A stretch of 64,000 bases of DNA from Thermoactinomyces mirandus (GTDB lineage: Bacteria > Bacillota > Bacilli > Thermoactinomycetales > Thermoactinomycetaceae). The position numbers and the translations under genes were made by a program. Positions 17,032 through 26,325 of this stretch are shown piece after piece. The stretch lies in contig NZ_JACEOL010000038.1 in NCBI RefSeq assembly GCF_013868055.1, forward strand, positions 1 to 64,000, given 5' to 3'. How positions within the stretch are numbered: the first letter of the stretch is position 1; every line of letters starts with the position of its first letter. Below the pieces are notes generated by a model. It saw only the letters and a program-made list of their open reading frames with translations. It made no database searches and had not been told where the DNA came from.

Positions 17032-18075
17032 TTATGCCGGCAAGCGCCGGAATACCAATCCAAAAATCACCGCCAGCCCGGCGTAACCAAACAGGGGATA
17101 CAAAAACCCCACCAGTGCCGGAAAACCGAACAGGGAGAAGAGATAACCAAGCCCGAAAATGAGTGCCATAATCAATGGCTGGCCCAGATTGAACAGCTGT
17201 TTCAAATTTAATGTCAACCCGTATACATTCCCGATCAATGTTGTAAAAATTTCAGCCCACATGATCAGCAAAAAGAAGTATTTTACTCCGGCTCCCAAGG
17301 TACTGATTACAAATGCCATCGGGATCTTGAGATGGGATACTTCTGCCCAATAAATTTGCATGGCCGTATTGCAGGCGAAAAGCATGATTCCCAAACCGAT
17401 ACCGCCCATAATCCCTCCCAGTCGGATCACGGATTCATCCGCAATCTTTGAACCAAGCGGAATCAGAACTGCCTGCATCATGGACAAATTAAATGCCACA
17501 TAAATGATGGCCGAAACAAACCAATGATAACGGGCTGATTCCAGGGAAAAAAATATGTATGCAGACAAATCGGTTTCTTGCAGCGCATGAAGCGCCACCA
17601 TCCCGATAAACAGGAACATGACCGGCACAACCAGTGAATTGACAGACAAAATTCCATTTATCCCTTTCAATATGACCAGGTAGGAAAATAGCGCCGTAAA
17701 AATCACGCCAAAATGAAAGGAAATGCCCAACTGCTCTTCAAACAACGCTCCCGTTCCTGACATCATGGCCGTTGTGACACCAAACAGCATGAAACTGACA
17801 AGCCAGTTCATCCATTTTCCCAAGCGCTCTCCAAACAGATAAAAGTTGAAATCCTCATACGATTCGGAGTGCAAACGGCTTCCCATCATTATCATCCGTG
17901 TACCGAGCCAGGCAAACAAGCCAACCGCGAGCAAAATCCCCCAGAAGCTGTCCTTTCCAAATGAAGTGAAAAACTGTAAAATTTCCTGTCCTGACGCAAA
18001 ACCAGCCCCGACCGCTGTCCCGATATAAACAGAACCAATCCGCAAGGCTAATCCTAACTGACGCAACGACAACAT
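17032..18075 (-). CDS. YkvI-type membrane protein
   Basis: A 347-aa protein with about ten membrane helices and the family signature SVYIGTAVGAGFASGQEI at the N terminus. YkvI-like proteins belong to the APC/LeuT superfold and are thought to be secondary transporters, but the substrate is unknown. ATG 18075 has a modest GGGGATATGG upstream. It lies downstream of the PBP1A gene, separated by a strong terminator, so it is likely a separate unit. Confidence 0.82.
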   Translation of the reverse strand: MLSLRQLGLALRIGSVYIGTAVGAGFASGQEILQFFTSFGKDSFWGILLAVGLFAWLGTRMIMMGSRLHSESYEDFNFYLFGERLGKWMNWLVSFMLFGVTTAMMSGTGALFEEQLGISFHFGVIFTALFSYLVILKGINGILSVNSLVVPVMFLFIGMVALHALQETDLSAYIFFSLESARYHWFVSAIIYVAFNLSMMQAVLIPLGSKIADESVIRLGGIMGGIGLGIMLFACNTAMQIYWAEVSHLKIPMAFVISTLGAGVKYFFLLIMWAEIFTTLIGNVYGLTLNLKQLFNLGQPLIMALIFGLGYLFSLFGFPALVGFLYPLFGYAGLAVIFGLVFRRLPA

Positions 18076-18130
18076 GGCCCATATCCCCTTTGTCCAACTG
18101 TCAGGACTAGTTTATGAATAAAGGCATAAG

Positions 18131-18158
18131 AAAAGACCAGCCAATTGGCTGGTCTTTT
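18131..18158. terminator. terminator after PBP1A (perfect palindrome)
   Basis: AAAAGACCAGCC and GGCTGGTCTTTT form a perfect 12-bp stem around AATT, beginning at the PBP1A stop codon, with TTTT tracts on both strands. Confidence 0.88.
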
Positions 18159-20727
18159 ACCACCATCCGTCGTCTTTGTCATTACCGTTACCGCGGTTAT
18201 TCCCGCTACCAGTTCCGTCATCAGAGTTATCAGTGCCGCCATCATCAGGGGTGCCGCCGATCGGAGGAAATTTGTCATCATTACCTGGTTCATTCGGATC
18301 CTGGTCTTTATCTTTATCCTTGTCCTGATCCTGATTCGGTTCCTCACTTCCCTGCGGGTTCAGAACCACCGTTACCACACCGGATTCTTTTTGATCATCC
18401 GGTTTGCTTGTATCAATGGCGATCACTTTATAACGGTAGGTCTCAGGTTGTGGCTGACTGTCTCCTCCGCCAAACATATTTTCAAAGAAGTTACCGGATT
18501 TAGGTGGTTGTACCGGATCTTTGTACTGTCCGACATTGCCAGGCAATTCCTTGATCAATTGGAAATCCTGCCCTTCTTTTGCCCGCCATACCTGGAATTT
18601 CACACGCGGGTCCTGTGCACCCCATTGCAACAGGATACCATCACTTTGTGCAGTTGCACTCAATTGAGGAGTTTTCAACTCAAACGGCTCTGTCGGCTCT
18701 GGCGCATTAAACCGGAATTTTTGCGGCTGTTCCCCTTCCAATGCTCTCTTCATAACATAACCGAAAATATCTGCCGGTGCACTGCCTCCGGTCAAGTAGG
18801 TATTTTCCTGTCCCCCCTGGGGATAGAACACATTAACCGACATAACCAGATTTGGTGTATATCCTACAAACCATCCCGCTTGCCCGTCCTGAATGGTTCC
18901 GGTTTTGCCGGCTACATCCCATCCGTTGTTCAGGGAAGCCTTTTTCCCGGAGCCATTGGTAATGACATCTTCCAGCATCCGTGTCATCCAGTAGGCCGTT
19001 TTTTCACTGAACACCTTTTTCTCTTCGTCACTGATCGGGTTTTTCGGCTCCAGGACCTCGTCACCTCGCATCACTTTCACAATCGTACGGGTATTTTTGT
19101 AGGAGCCCTTGTTGGGGAAGACCGAGTAAGCCTGCGCCATTTGCCTGGATGTGACACCATGGCTCAAACCCCCCAATGCAAGCGGCGCATAGCCTTTATC
19201 ATCGGGTTTCAAATCCAGGCCCAGTTTTTGTCCGTATTCAAAGGCCCGATCCAGGGTAACCTCTCTTAACAGGTGAATCGTCGACAAGTTGAGGGAATTC
19301 TCCACCATATAATTCATGGTGACTTCCCCTTTGGGGCCTCCGGAATAGTTGCTTGGATTCCAGTCACCGGCAAAGTCGACTTTCTTGTCTTCCACTTTAT
19401 AGTATTCGTTGTAATTCAGGTCCTGAATTGCAGGGGAATAAACGGTTAACGGCTTGATGGTTGACCCTGGCTGAACAGGGTCTTCGGTTGCCCGGTTCCG
19501 GTACCCCGGCTTGTAATCCCGTCCGCCTCCGATCGCGCGAATCAGACCGGTCTCCGGATCGACCATCGTAATACTTGCATCCGCACCTTCCAATTTTTCG
19601 CCACTATTATTTTTAAACAAAGAGTCTTCCTTCAGTGCCTCTTCCACGGCTTCCTGTGCCTTCATATTCAAACCGGTATATATTTTCAAACCGGCCCGTT
19701 CAAGTTCTTCTTCATTATAGCCGTAGACTTTATCCAGTTCTTCAATAACAACATCTTTATATGCGTCATATTTTCCGCGTTTAATCAAGTTATTTTCACA
19801 GGTCTTACAGGTATCCAGCGGGGTTTGAGCCAGCCGGTCGGCCTCTTCCTGTGAAATCAGGGGTTCCATCACATCGTCAACCGGCATGACCTGTGTCAGG
19901 ACGACATTGCGGCGTTGTTTCGCCTTCTCCGGATTTTTAACCGGGTTATATTTATTGGGGGCTTTCGGCATTCCGGCCAGCATGGCCACTTCCTCAGGTT
20001 TCAATTGCTCTTTCACCGGATCCTTGTCAAAGTAAACCTTGGAAGCCATGCGCACTCCGGCAATGCGGCCTCCAAACCCTATAAAATTGAGATACGCTTC
20101 AAGAATTTGATCTTTTTCATATTCTTTTTCCAGGTTCAGGGCGCATCCCAACTCTTTGACTTTCCTTGTGATCGTCTTTTCTGAATCTTCCAGAATAATA
20201 TTTTTACATACCTGCTGGGTAATGGTACTTGCCCCTTCTGCCGCACCCATGGCGATAATATTTTTTACCACGGCCCGGGACAAGCCTTCAAAGTCCACTC
20301 CGATATGATCATAAAAACGCCGGTCTTCGGTTTTTACAAACGTTTTGACCAACAACGGATTTACTTTGTTTAACTCCTTAATATCTGCCCACTCACGCTG
20401 TTTGCTTCCCAGCGTGGCAACCAATTGATTATTGGAATCATATAGTTCCGAACTAAACGGCATGTTTCCTTTTTTCATTTTAGCCAGATTATAAGAACCC
20501 TGGCTCAGCATAATTGCCGAGCAGCCGCCAACCATCAGCAGCATAGAAGTTATAAGTACCAGGATAACCCACTTCCATGAGATAAAGCGCCGCCATCCGG
20601 TCTTTGGAGGTTTTCTGCCGCCACCGGAACGCCTTGAACGGGAGCGGGGGCCTATTCGTTCACTGCGTGAGCGAGGAGGCATCGGATTATAGCCACTCCT
20701 CATGCTCACCCTGCGAAAATCATCCAT
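18157..20727 (-). CDS. class A penicillin-binding protein (PBP1A family)
   Basis: A bifunctional peptidoglycan synthase of 856 aa. It has a basic, Ser/Arg-rich cytoplasmic N terminus, a membrane anchor at about 51-74, a glycosyltransferase domain with catalytic E134 in KTEDRRFYDHIG, and a transpeptidase domain with S422-TIK, a later SLN motif and GKTGT. A FN3-like module follows (VTVVLNPQG end), then a C-terminal tail of Asp, Asn, Gly and Lys repeats. The start is ATG 20727, 6 nt after GGGAGGG; a GTG three bases earlier is too close. It is monocistronic. Confidence 0.95.
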   Translation of the reverse strand: MDDFRRVSMRSGYNPMPPRSRSERIGPRSRSRRSGGGRKPPKTGWRRFISWKWVILVLITSMLLMVGGCSAIMLSQGSYNLAKMKKGNMPFSSELYDSNNQLVATLGSKQREWADIKELNKVNPLLVKTFVKTEDRRFYDHIGVDFEGLSRAVVKNIIAMGAAEGASTITQQVCKNIILEDSEKTITRKVKELGCALNLEKEYEKDQILEAYLNFIGFGGRIAGVRMASKVYFDKDPVKEQLKPEEVAMLAGMPKAPNKYNPVKNPEKAKQRRNVVLTQVMPVDDVMEPLISQEEADRLAQTPLDTCKTCENNLIKRGKYDAYKDVVIEELDKVYGYNEEELERAGLKIYTGLNMKAQEAVEEALKEDSLFKNNSGEKLEGADASITMVDPETGLIRAIGGGRDYKPGYRNRATEDPVQPGSTIKPLTVYSPAIQDLNYNEYYKVEDKKVDFAGDWNPSNYSGGPKGEVTMNYMVENSLNLSTIHLLREVTLDRAFEYGQKLGLDLKPDDKGYAPLALGGLSHGVTSRQMAQAYSVFPNKGSYKNTRTIVKVMRGDEVLEPKNPISDEEKKVFSEKTAYWMTRMLEDVITNGSGKKASLNNGWDVAGKTGTIQDGQAGWFVGYTPNLVMSVNVFYPQGGQENTYLTGGSAPADIFGYVMKRALEGEQPQKFRFNAPEPTEPFELKTPQLSATAQSDGILLQWGAQDPRVKFQVWRAKEGQDFQLIKELPGNVGQYKDPVQPPKSGNFFENMFGGGDSQPQPETYRYKVIAIDTSKPDDQKESGVVTVVLNPQGSEEPNQDQDKDKDKDQDPNEPGNDDKFPPIGGTPDDGGTDNSDDGTGSGNNRGNGNDKDDGWW

Positions 20728-20881
20728 CACTTACCCTCCCAAAACAAACGTACTATTCGAATCATCTTTTTACCCTTTCATCAGGACAAGAACTTTTACA
20801 CTATTAGACAACAGGGCTTGCCAATTCCTGCTCACTCACTTCTGTGCTATGATAAATAGATTGAAAGGCGGTGAGCGTGTA

Positions 20882-21043
20882 ATGAATGAAAAAGCAGCAA
20901 TCTTTGCCAGCCGTCTAACCGGAATCATCGCGCTGGGACTTGCCATTTTCTTGTGGAAACCCCTGGGCATAACCGGTCTGATTGGCGGCCTGGTCTGTGC
21001 AGGTTTTTGGTTTGCCTTGAGTTGGTACCTGCAGAAAAAGTAA
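20882..21043 (+). CDS. small two-helix membrane protein (53 aa)
   Basis: ATG 20882 is preceded by AGGCGGTGAG. The 53-aa product has two hydrophobic segments (LTGIIALGLAIFLW and GLIGGLVCAGFWFALSWYL) with basic ends, so it should be a hairpin in the membrane. A TATGAT -10 lies near 20850. It is divergent from PBP1A. No family recognised. Confidence 0.65.
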   Translation: MNEKAAIFASRLTGIIALGLAIFLWKPLGITGLIGGLVCAGFWFALSWYLQKK

Positions 21044-21163
21044 ATTGATTCATCCTCTCTACAATACTTACACATTATAACGTAAGTATCAAAAAAAAGA
21101 TTTGTCATTTTCAAAAAATGTTACAGTAATATTACACTAAACTTATGCTTATTTTACATAAAA

Positions 21164-21925
21164 TCACTCGTTTACAAAACCCCCAGTTACGGGAATCACG
21201 GCACCCGTGATAAAGTCGGAATCGGGATGGAGCAGAAAGCGCACAATTCGTGCCACATCTTCCCCTGTACCTGGCCGTCCTGCGGGGGTGCGGGGATCTT
21301 TCCGGTTCCGTGCTTCCTTGATCGTTGCTTCTTTAAAAGGATCCCGGATGTCGCCAGGATTTACCATGTTTACTGTAATATGGTGATGAATTTCTTCGGC
21401 GGCGAGGGTTTTTGTCAGTGAAACCAGCCCTGTCTTGGCCACGGCATAGGAACCATACCCACTCCAGGCACGAATGCTTTCCGCTTCCGGGAAACCAAAG
21501 GTAATGACTCTTCCGCCCCCCTGCTTCCGCATCATCGGAATTACTTCCCTGATCAGATAGAAGACTCCTGATAAATTGCCCGCAATCATTTCCTGCCACT
21601 CGTCATCGGTAAAATCAGTCAAAGGGGTGCGTTTGAAGATAAATGGTCCCGCCGCACAAACCAGCGCATCAATTCTGCCCCAGGTTGCTTCAATTTCCTT
21701 GGTCATCCTCCGTACATCGGCAACCTGGCTGACATCGCCCTGAATCACCAAAACTTCCCCCCCTCTATTTTCGATTTCCATCCCCAGTTTTTGAGCCGCA
21801 GTCCGGCTTTGCCGATAATTGATCGCAATCCGGTATCCGTCTTCAGCAAGTCCTTTGACCACCATTACCCCCAGCCCTTTTGAGCCGCCAACAACCCAGG
21901 CCACCGGCTTTTCAAAATGCTTCAT
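21164..21925 (-). CDS. short-chain dehydrogenase/reductase
   Basis: A 253-aa Rossmann-fold SDR with GGSKGLG at residues 13-19, the NYR segment suggesting NADP(H) preference, and YGSYAVAK with Y160 and K164. The Ser normally 13 residues before the catalytic Tyr is not evident (ITFGFPEAES), which recalls YtkK-type divergent SDRs, so activity is uncertain. AGGAGATGG precedes ATG 21925. It stands alone; substrate unknown. Confidence 0.85.
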   Translation of the reverse strand: MKHFEKPVAWVVGGSKGLGVMVVKGLAEDGYRIAINYRQSRTAAQKLGMEIENRGGEVLVIQGDVSQVADVRRMTKEIEATWGRIDALVCAAGPFIFKRTPLTDFTDDEWQEMIAGNLSGVFYLIREVIPMMRKQGGGRVITFGFPEAESIRAWSGYGSYAVAKTGLVSLTKTLAAEEIHHHITVNMVNPGDIRDPFKEATIKEARNRKDPRTPAGRPGTGEDVARIVRFLLHPDSDFITGAVIPVTGGFVNE

Positions 21926-22221
21926 CTATCACCCATCTCCTTGTCTGGTCCATTTTTGTGCTCGTCCATAAAATAAATATGAGGAAGTGGTTGATTTTCC
22001 ATATTATAATATATCTCCAGCCTGGCCGGTTTGATGAAAATCATCTGTAAATCGATAGAACAATCTGTGGATAACCTTTATGAATGAAAACATCTGGTAT
22101 CCTTTTTGTCAAAAGAAGAAAAATTGAAATCGCTTCAGTCTGACCGGAACCGCTCATTTACGACACCTTTATAAAGCTTGATTAAAACAAGTATGTTAAA
22201 TTTTATTGGAGGCGACTGTTT
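21926..22221. other. intergenic region
   Basis: No gene, repeat or terminator is evident here. It should hold the SDR promoter (minus) and the former promoter of the decayed lipoprotein gene (plus), but neither is clear. Confidence 0.4.
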
Positions 22222-22721
22222 TTGGAACGTTTTCTAATGCTTTTATTTGTATTTTCATTTATCTTTATTGAGCGCTGGATGTGGAAATGAACAAAATGCA
22301 GACAGCAATAAAAAGATAGAAGAAAAAGCAGCGGAAGAAACGGTCGAAGCGGTCGAACCCAACCAGTCCTGTAAAGAAATCGGATTTTAAGAGAAATCAA
22401 TTGGATTATGGACACCTGGAATCTGGTTTTGCAACAAAAAAATACGCCCTGCCAGCCTGATCGGACGAATTTTACAAAGTGATGGAACGGGAAGAAAAAC
22501 GTTTTAATCATATGAGTGATTATTTGGAACAGGAGAGAGGTTTTGAATTCCAGTTGCTTTATAACGGCGTCAACAAAAAGTTCAGGGAAAGGGCCGGTTA
22601 TATCAAAGATTACAACTTCTACATAACGGACAAGCTCCAGAAAACCGTTTTGGACGGAGCAGATCAGATCCATTCAGAAGTGTTGGACAGGCTGACGAAG
22701 AAAAAAGACAAGCTTTATTGA
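22222..22721 (+). pseudogene. decayed lipoprotein gene
   Basis: GGAGG at 22208-22212 and TTG 22222 begin a hydrophobic signal peptide (MERFLMLLFVFSFIFI). It must shift frame by one near 22262 to reach the lipobox LLSAGC and a Glu-rich mature start (GNEQNADSNKKIEEKAAEE), which stops at TAA about 22390. Further sequence at 22479-22721 encodes a charged helical segment (DYLEQERGFEFQLLYNGVNK) in yet another frame. The layout recalls YkyA-like cell-wall lipoproteins, but that is weak. At least two lesions make it non-functional. Confidence 0.55.
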
Positions 22722-22843
22722 AAAGAAGCCTTGACGGAAAGCAGACTGATTTATGCCGGAAAAACCTGCTTGCTGTACGATTACCCGGAAACAACTCTGC
22801 TTCAGGACTTTTGTCAACAGGCCAGCTGCTGTACAGAGAATGA

Positions 22844-22896
22844 AAAAAAAGGTGGATAACCGTTATGACTCGGCACTTGGTCATCCACCTTTTTTA
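22844..22896. terminator. bidirectional terminator
   Basis: GGTGGAT (22851-22857) pairs with ATCCACC (22883-22889), extended by A-run/T-run pairing on both sides. It separates the plus-strand lipoprotein relic from the convergent APC permease gene. Confidence 0.8.
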
Positions 22897-22918
22897 TGTG
22901 AACCAATTTCTTCTTACA

Positions 22919-24250
22919 TCAGGAGGTAGTCACAGGCGTTTTTATCATTCTTCTGTAATATAACAACCCTACCATTACCCATACCACCATGAGTATGATG
23001 GAAGCCAGACTCAAATGGCCCGGTGACCAGGGAATAACCAGCAATGCGATAAAAGTCAAGCTGATCCCGCTGCCCAGTAATGATAAAAATCTGTCTTTCC
23101 TGAGCACAGCTATTTTATAACTGATATAACAGACATAGAAGTAGGCCACAGCCGCCAACAGAGAAGACATATCAACAATATAGATAATGACTTCCCTGCC
23201 AAGCCAGGGCGCAATCAAACTTACACCGGTAATGAACCTGATCCCGTTTTCAAATACCCGCTTCTTGTTCCGTTCGCTGTATTTCGCAGGAAACAGCCCA
23301 TAGTTGGATAAAGCGCCAATCAGCTTGCTGCTGCTTAACATAAATCCGTTAATGCCCCCAATGACCGCTGCGGCAAGCGCAATGACCAGAAGCAGAAAAC
23401 CGAATTCTCCCAAATGGCTCATCACTGCAGTACCCGCTGCCCACTGCTGCTCAGCTGCTTCATCCGGCGCAAGCGCCAACGCGGTAATAATATTTAACAG
23501 GTTGTATAACAGAACACCGGTAAAGATGGAAATGACCGCGATTCTGGTCGATTGTTCCGCTTTGAAATTCAATTCGGTCGTAACCTGCGGAATCACGTCA
23601 AAACCAACGAACAGAAACGGAACAATGGCTAAAATCCTGGAAATCTCCCCGAAATCAAGATGACTGTTTTCAACGTACCGGGTCACGAACATCGTGTGAT
23701 CAGCTTTCAAATACATCATGATGAAAACAATCAGCACGCCCAGCACCAGAAACAGTACCATAATGTTTTGTGCATTGGAACTGGCCCGAATCCCCCTGAT
23801 ATTGATATATGCAAACAGGATGATAATCGAACTGGCAATGATGATGTCCGACAGGAAAACCTGATAACCGGCAACATCATAAAGATAGAGCCATTCTGCC
23901 CGCGAACCGAACAATTTCTTGATTACCAGGACAAAAGCGGTGGCATTTAAAGGAACCAGACTGAGATAACAGAGAAGCAATGACCAACCGACAATAAAGC
24001 CGTGCTTTCTGCCCAGGTGCTTGAAGGTGTAGGAAAATTCCCCTCCATCTTCGCGATGGTTTTGCTTCATGATATAGTAACCTTTCTGGATCACGGCAAC
24101 AGTCAGTCCGCCGATGATCAAACCAATCCCGGTATTAATCACGCCTGATTCGGGAAGAAACTTGTCCCCCGGTAAGGTAAATGATCCCCAGCCAACAATG
24201 GAGCCTACAACAAGGCATAACAAATCGATCCGGCTTAAACCTTTTCGCAT
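22919..24250 (-). CDS. APC-family amino acid permease
   Basis: A 443-aa secondary transporter with about twelve membrane helices. The N terminus (LLCLVVGSIVGWGSFTLPG) matches APC helix 1, with the GxG substrate-binding break. The start is ATG 24250 (AAAAGG upstream; a TTG two codons earlier is also possible). It follows the CoA-disulfide reductase gene by only 14 nt, so it is in the same operon; a sulfur-containing amino acid or thiol substrate is therefore plausible, but is inference from context. Confidence 0.87.
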   Translation of the reverse strand: MRKGLSRIDLLCLVVGSIVGWGSFTLPGDKFLPESGVINTGIGLIIGGLTVAVIQKGYYIMKQNHREDGGEFSYTFKHLGRKHGFIVGWSLLLCYLSLVPLNATAFVLVIKKLFGSRAEWLYLYDVAGYQVFLSDIIIASSIIILFAYINIRGIRASSNAQNIMVLFLVLGVLIVFIMMYLKADHTMFVTRYVENSHLDFGEISRILAIVPFLFVGFDVIPQVTTELNFKAEQSTRIAVISIFTGVLLYNLLNIITALALAPDEAAEQQWAAGTAVMSHLGEFGFLLLVIALAAAVIGGINGFMLSSSKLIGALSNYGLFPAKYSERNKKRVFENGIRFITGVSLIAPWLGREVIIYIVDMSSLLAAVAYFYVCYISYKIAVLRKDRFLSLLGSGISLTFIALLVIPWSPGHLSLASIILMVVWVMVGLLYYRRMIKTPVTTS

Positions 24251-24264
24251 GAACAATAAACCTT

Positions 24265-25959
24265 TTACCTGAAGTTGTATTCTGTTACTATTTTTTTCCT
24301 GTTATTGACTTTGTCATTATAGTATTCATACAGGCACAGACCCAGGAATGATCCGGAAATGTTGCAGGCATTTTTATAACCTGAATTTTGCAAGGCCATT
24401 AAAGCGTTGTAGCTTCTCTGGCTGGAACGGCAATGCAAATAAACTGGAACATCGGCTGGAATCTCATTCATTCTTTCCCTGAACTGACTCAACGGGATGT
24501 TCACGGCATTTATGATATGGCCCGCTTCATATTCCCGTTTTTCACGGACATCGATAATCACTGCATTATTCGCGACCAACTCTCTTACTTTGGTTACAGG
24601 GACCTGTTTGAATCTGCCGTTTAAGATATTCATCCCGACCAGGGCTGCATAGTTCACGACATCCTTGGCGGTGCCAAACAACGGGGAATAGCACAGTTCG
24701 AGCTCTTGCAAGTCTTCCAGGGTTCCATCCATCATGATCATCGTGGCAATCACATCAATCCGCTTATCGACGTTTCCTTTTCCGATCGCCTGCGCACCGA
24801 GAATCCTGCCTGTCGGCACTTCAAACAGAAGTTTGAAATGGAGCGGATTGCTGTCTGGCATCAAGCCGACTTTGTCCCCAGGAATGACATATACAAAATC
24901 ATAATCGATTCCTGCTTTTTTCGCGGTTTTTTCATTGAGTCCGGTAGATGCTGCGTTCAAATCAAAAACACGGACAACGGATGAACCGATCACTCCGGTA
25001 TTCCGGTTTGGAATTCCGTACATATGGTTTGCTGCCGCTCGTGCCTGTCTTTGTGCAGGGCCGGCCAATGTCAATCTTGTTTTCTGGCGGGTAATGCGAT
25101 GATGAACTTCAATGGCATCACCAACCGCATAAATATCTCCATCGCTTGTCAGATAGTTGTGGTCTACTTTGATGCCACCGGTTTCCCCGATTTCCAGGCC
25201 TGCATCTACCGCCAGGGACGTTTCCGGCCTTACGCCGATCGCCATAACTACAGCCTGGGCGGGAAACTGTCTGCCGGATTGAAGTTCAATATGGTCGTCG
25301 TAAATTTTTTCAATCCCGTCACTTACAATCAAATTCACGCCATGGTCGATCATTTCTTTATGAAGGATTTGTGCCATATCATAATCAAACGGAGCCATTA
25401 CCTGGTTCATGGCTTCAACGAGGGTAACATTCAGACCTGCCATCCGCAGGTTCTCGGCTACCTCAATTCCGATAAAGCCTCCGCCAATCACACTGACTTC
25501 CCGAACCCCGTTGTTTTTGATATATTTATTCAATTTGTCTATATCTACTACATTGCGTACCGTAAATACGTGAGGACTGTCGTGACCCGGTATTTTAGGC
25601 ATAATTGGATTGGCACCCGGCGACAGTACCAGTTTGTCATATGCTTCTTCATATTCATTTCCGCTAATCAAATCTTTAACGGTAATGGTTTTCTTTACCC
25701 GGTTGATTTTCACAACTTCACTATTCGTGCGTGCTTCAATATTATATTGTGCTTTGAAAACTTCCGGAGACATCAGTACGAGTTTTTCACTATTTTCAAC
25801 AATCCCGCTTAAATGAAAAGGTAAAGCACAGTTTGAAAAGGAAACATGCGGCCCTTTTTCAAACATGATAATTTCTGCCGATTCATCCAGTCTTCTCGCT
25901 CTTGCCGCAACGGAAGCACCTCCGGCAACCCCTCCGACAATCATTATTCGTTTTCCCAT
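24265..25959 (-). CDS. FAD-dependent CoA-disulfide/persulfide reductase with rhodanese domain
   Basis: A 564-aa two-domain flavoprotein. The reductase part has an FAD-binding GGVAGGASVAAR start, the single redox Cys C44 in SFSNCALPFH, and an NAD(P)H site VIGGGFIGIE. The C-terminal rhodanese domain has C510 in HCRSSQR. Such fusions reduce CoA disulfide, CoA persulfide or polysulfide using NAD(P)H. AGGAGG stands 7 nt before ATG 25959. It lies between a thiosulfate-type channel gene and an APC permease, supporting a sulfur-assimilation or sulfane-sulfur reduction role. Confidence 0.93.
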   Translation of the reverse strand: MGKRIMIVGGVAGGASVAARARRLDESAEIIMFEKGPHVSFSNCALPFHLSGIVENSEKLVLMSPEVFKAQYNIEARTNSEVVKINRVKKTITVKDLISGNEYEEAYDKLVLSPGANPIMPKIPGHDSPHVFTVRNVVDIDKLNKYIKNNGVREVSVIGGGFIGIEVAENLRMAGLNVTLVEAMNQVMAPFDYDMAQILHKEMIDHGVNLIVSDGIEKIYDDHIELQSGRQFPAQAVVMAIGVRPETSLAVDAGLEIGETGGIKVDHNYLTSDGDIYAVGDAIEVHHRITRQKTRLTLAGPAQRQARAAANHMYGIPNRNTGVIGSSVVRVFDLNAASTGLNEKTAKKAGIDYDFVYVIPGDKVGLMPDSNPLHFKLLFEVPTGRILGAQAIGKGNVDKRIDVIATMIMMDGTLEDLQELELCYSPLFGTAKDVVNYAALVGMNILNGRFKQVPVTKVRELVANNAVIIDVREKREYEAGHIINAVNIPLSQFRERMNEIPADVPVYLHCRSSQRSYNALMALQNSGYKNACNISGSFLGLCLYEYYNDKVNNRKKIVTEYNFR

Positions 25960-26325
25960 CATCCATCCTCCTGTTTCATAATTTTGGTTCAGACATGCAT
26001 CTGTTTCCTGTTGAAAGGAACGCTACGATTCCTTCAACTCATGGAAGGCCACACTGCAACAGGAATGAGAACCTTCCTGCAGGCATCACAACCATGGTTT
26101 TCCTGCACTTGAATATCAGATTCTGTACAAACTGTTTCCGGAATCCATGAAAAAGTGAACCCGGACATTATCCATCGTAACTTGGAACGGCCTGATAATC
26201 AAACCAAATCATCAAGAATAATTTTACATCCTGGACGAAAACCGGTAATATATTATCCTTTTATCTTGGGTTTCAACCAACTTGTAACATTGAAGCGAAT
26301 CAACGCCAAATTTATGGAATCATGT
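25960..26325. other. 365-bp intergenic region with CoADR promoter
   Basis: A minus-strand TTGAAA (26276-26271) and TATATT (26252-26247), spaced 18 bp, would give the reductase gene its own start with a leader of about 280 nt. The leader has small hairpins (GGAAGG/CCTTCC near 26043-26080), but I could not match it to a known riboswitch. Confidence 0.45.

Noticed and set aside
18145-19269. 374-codon plus-strand frame opposite the PBP1A gene
   Set aside because: Antisense shadow of a conserved gene; the Asp/Asn-rich tail on the other strand creates a hydrophobic illusion.
25024-25812. 262-codon plus-strand frame opposite the CoA-disulfide reductase
   Set aside because: Shadow of a well-supported gene, with no start signals.
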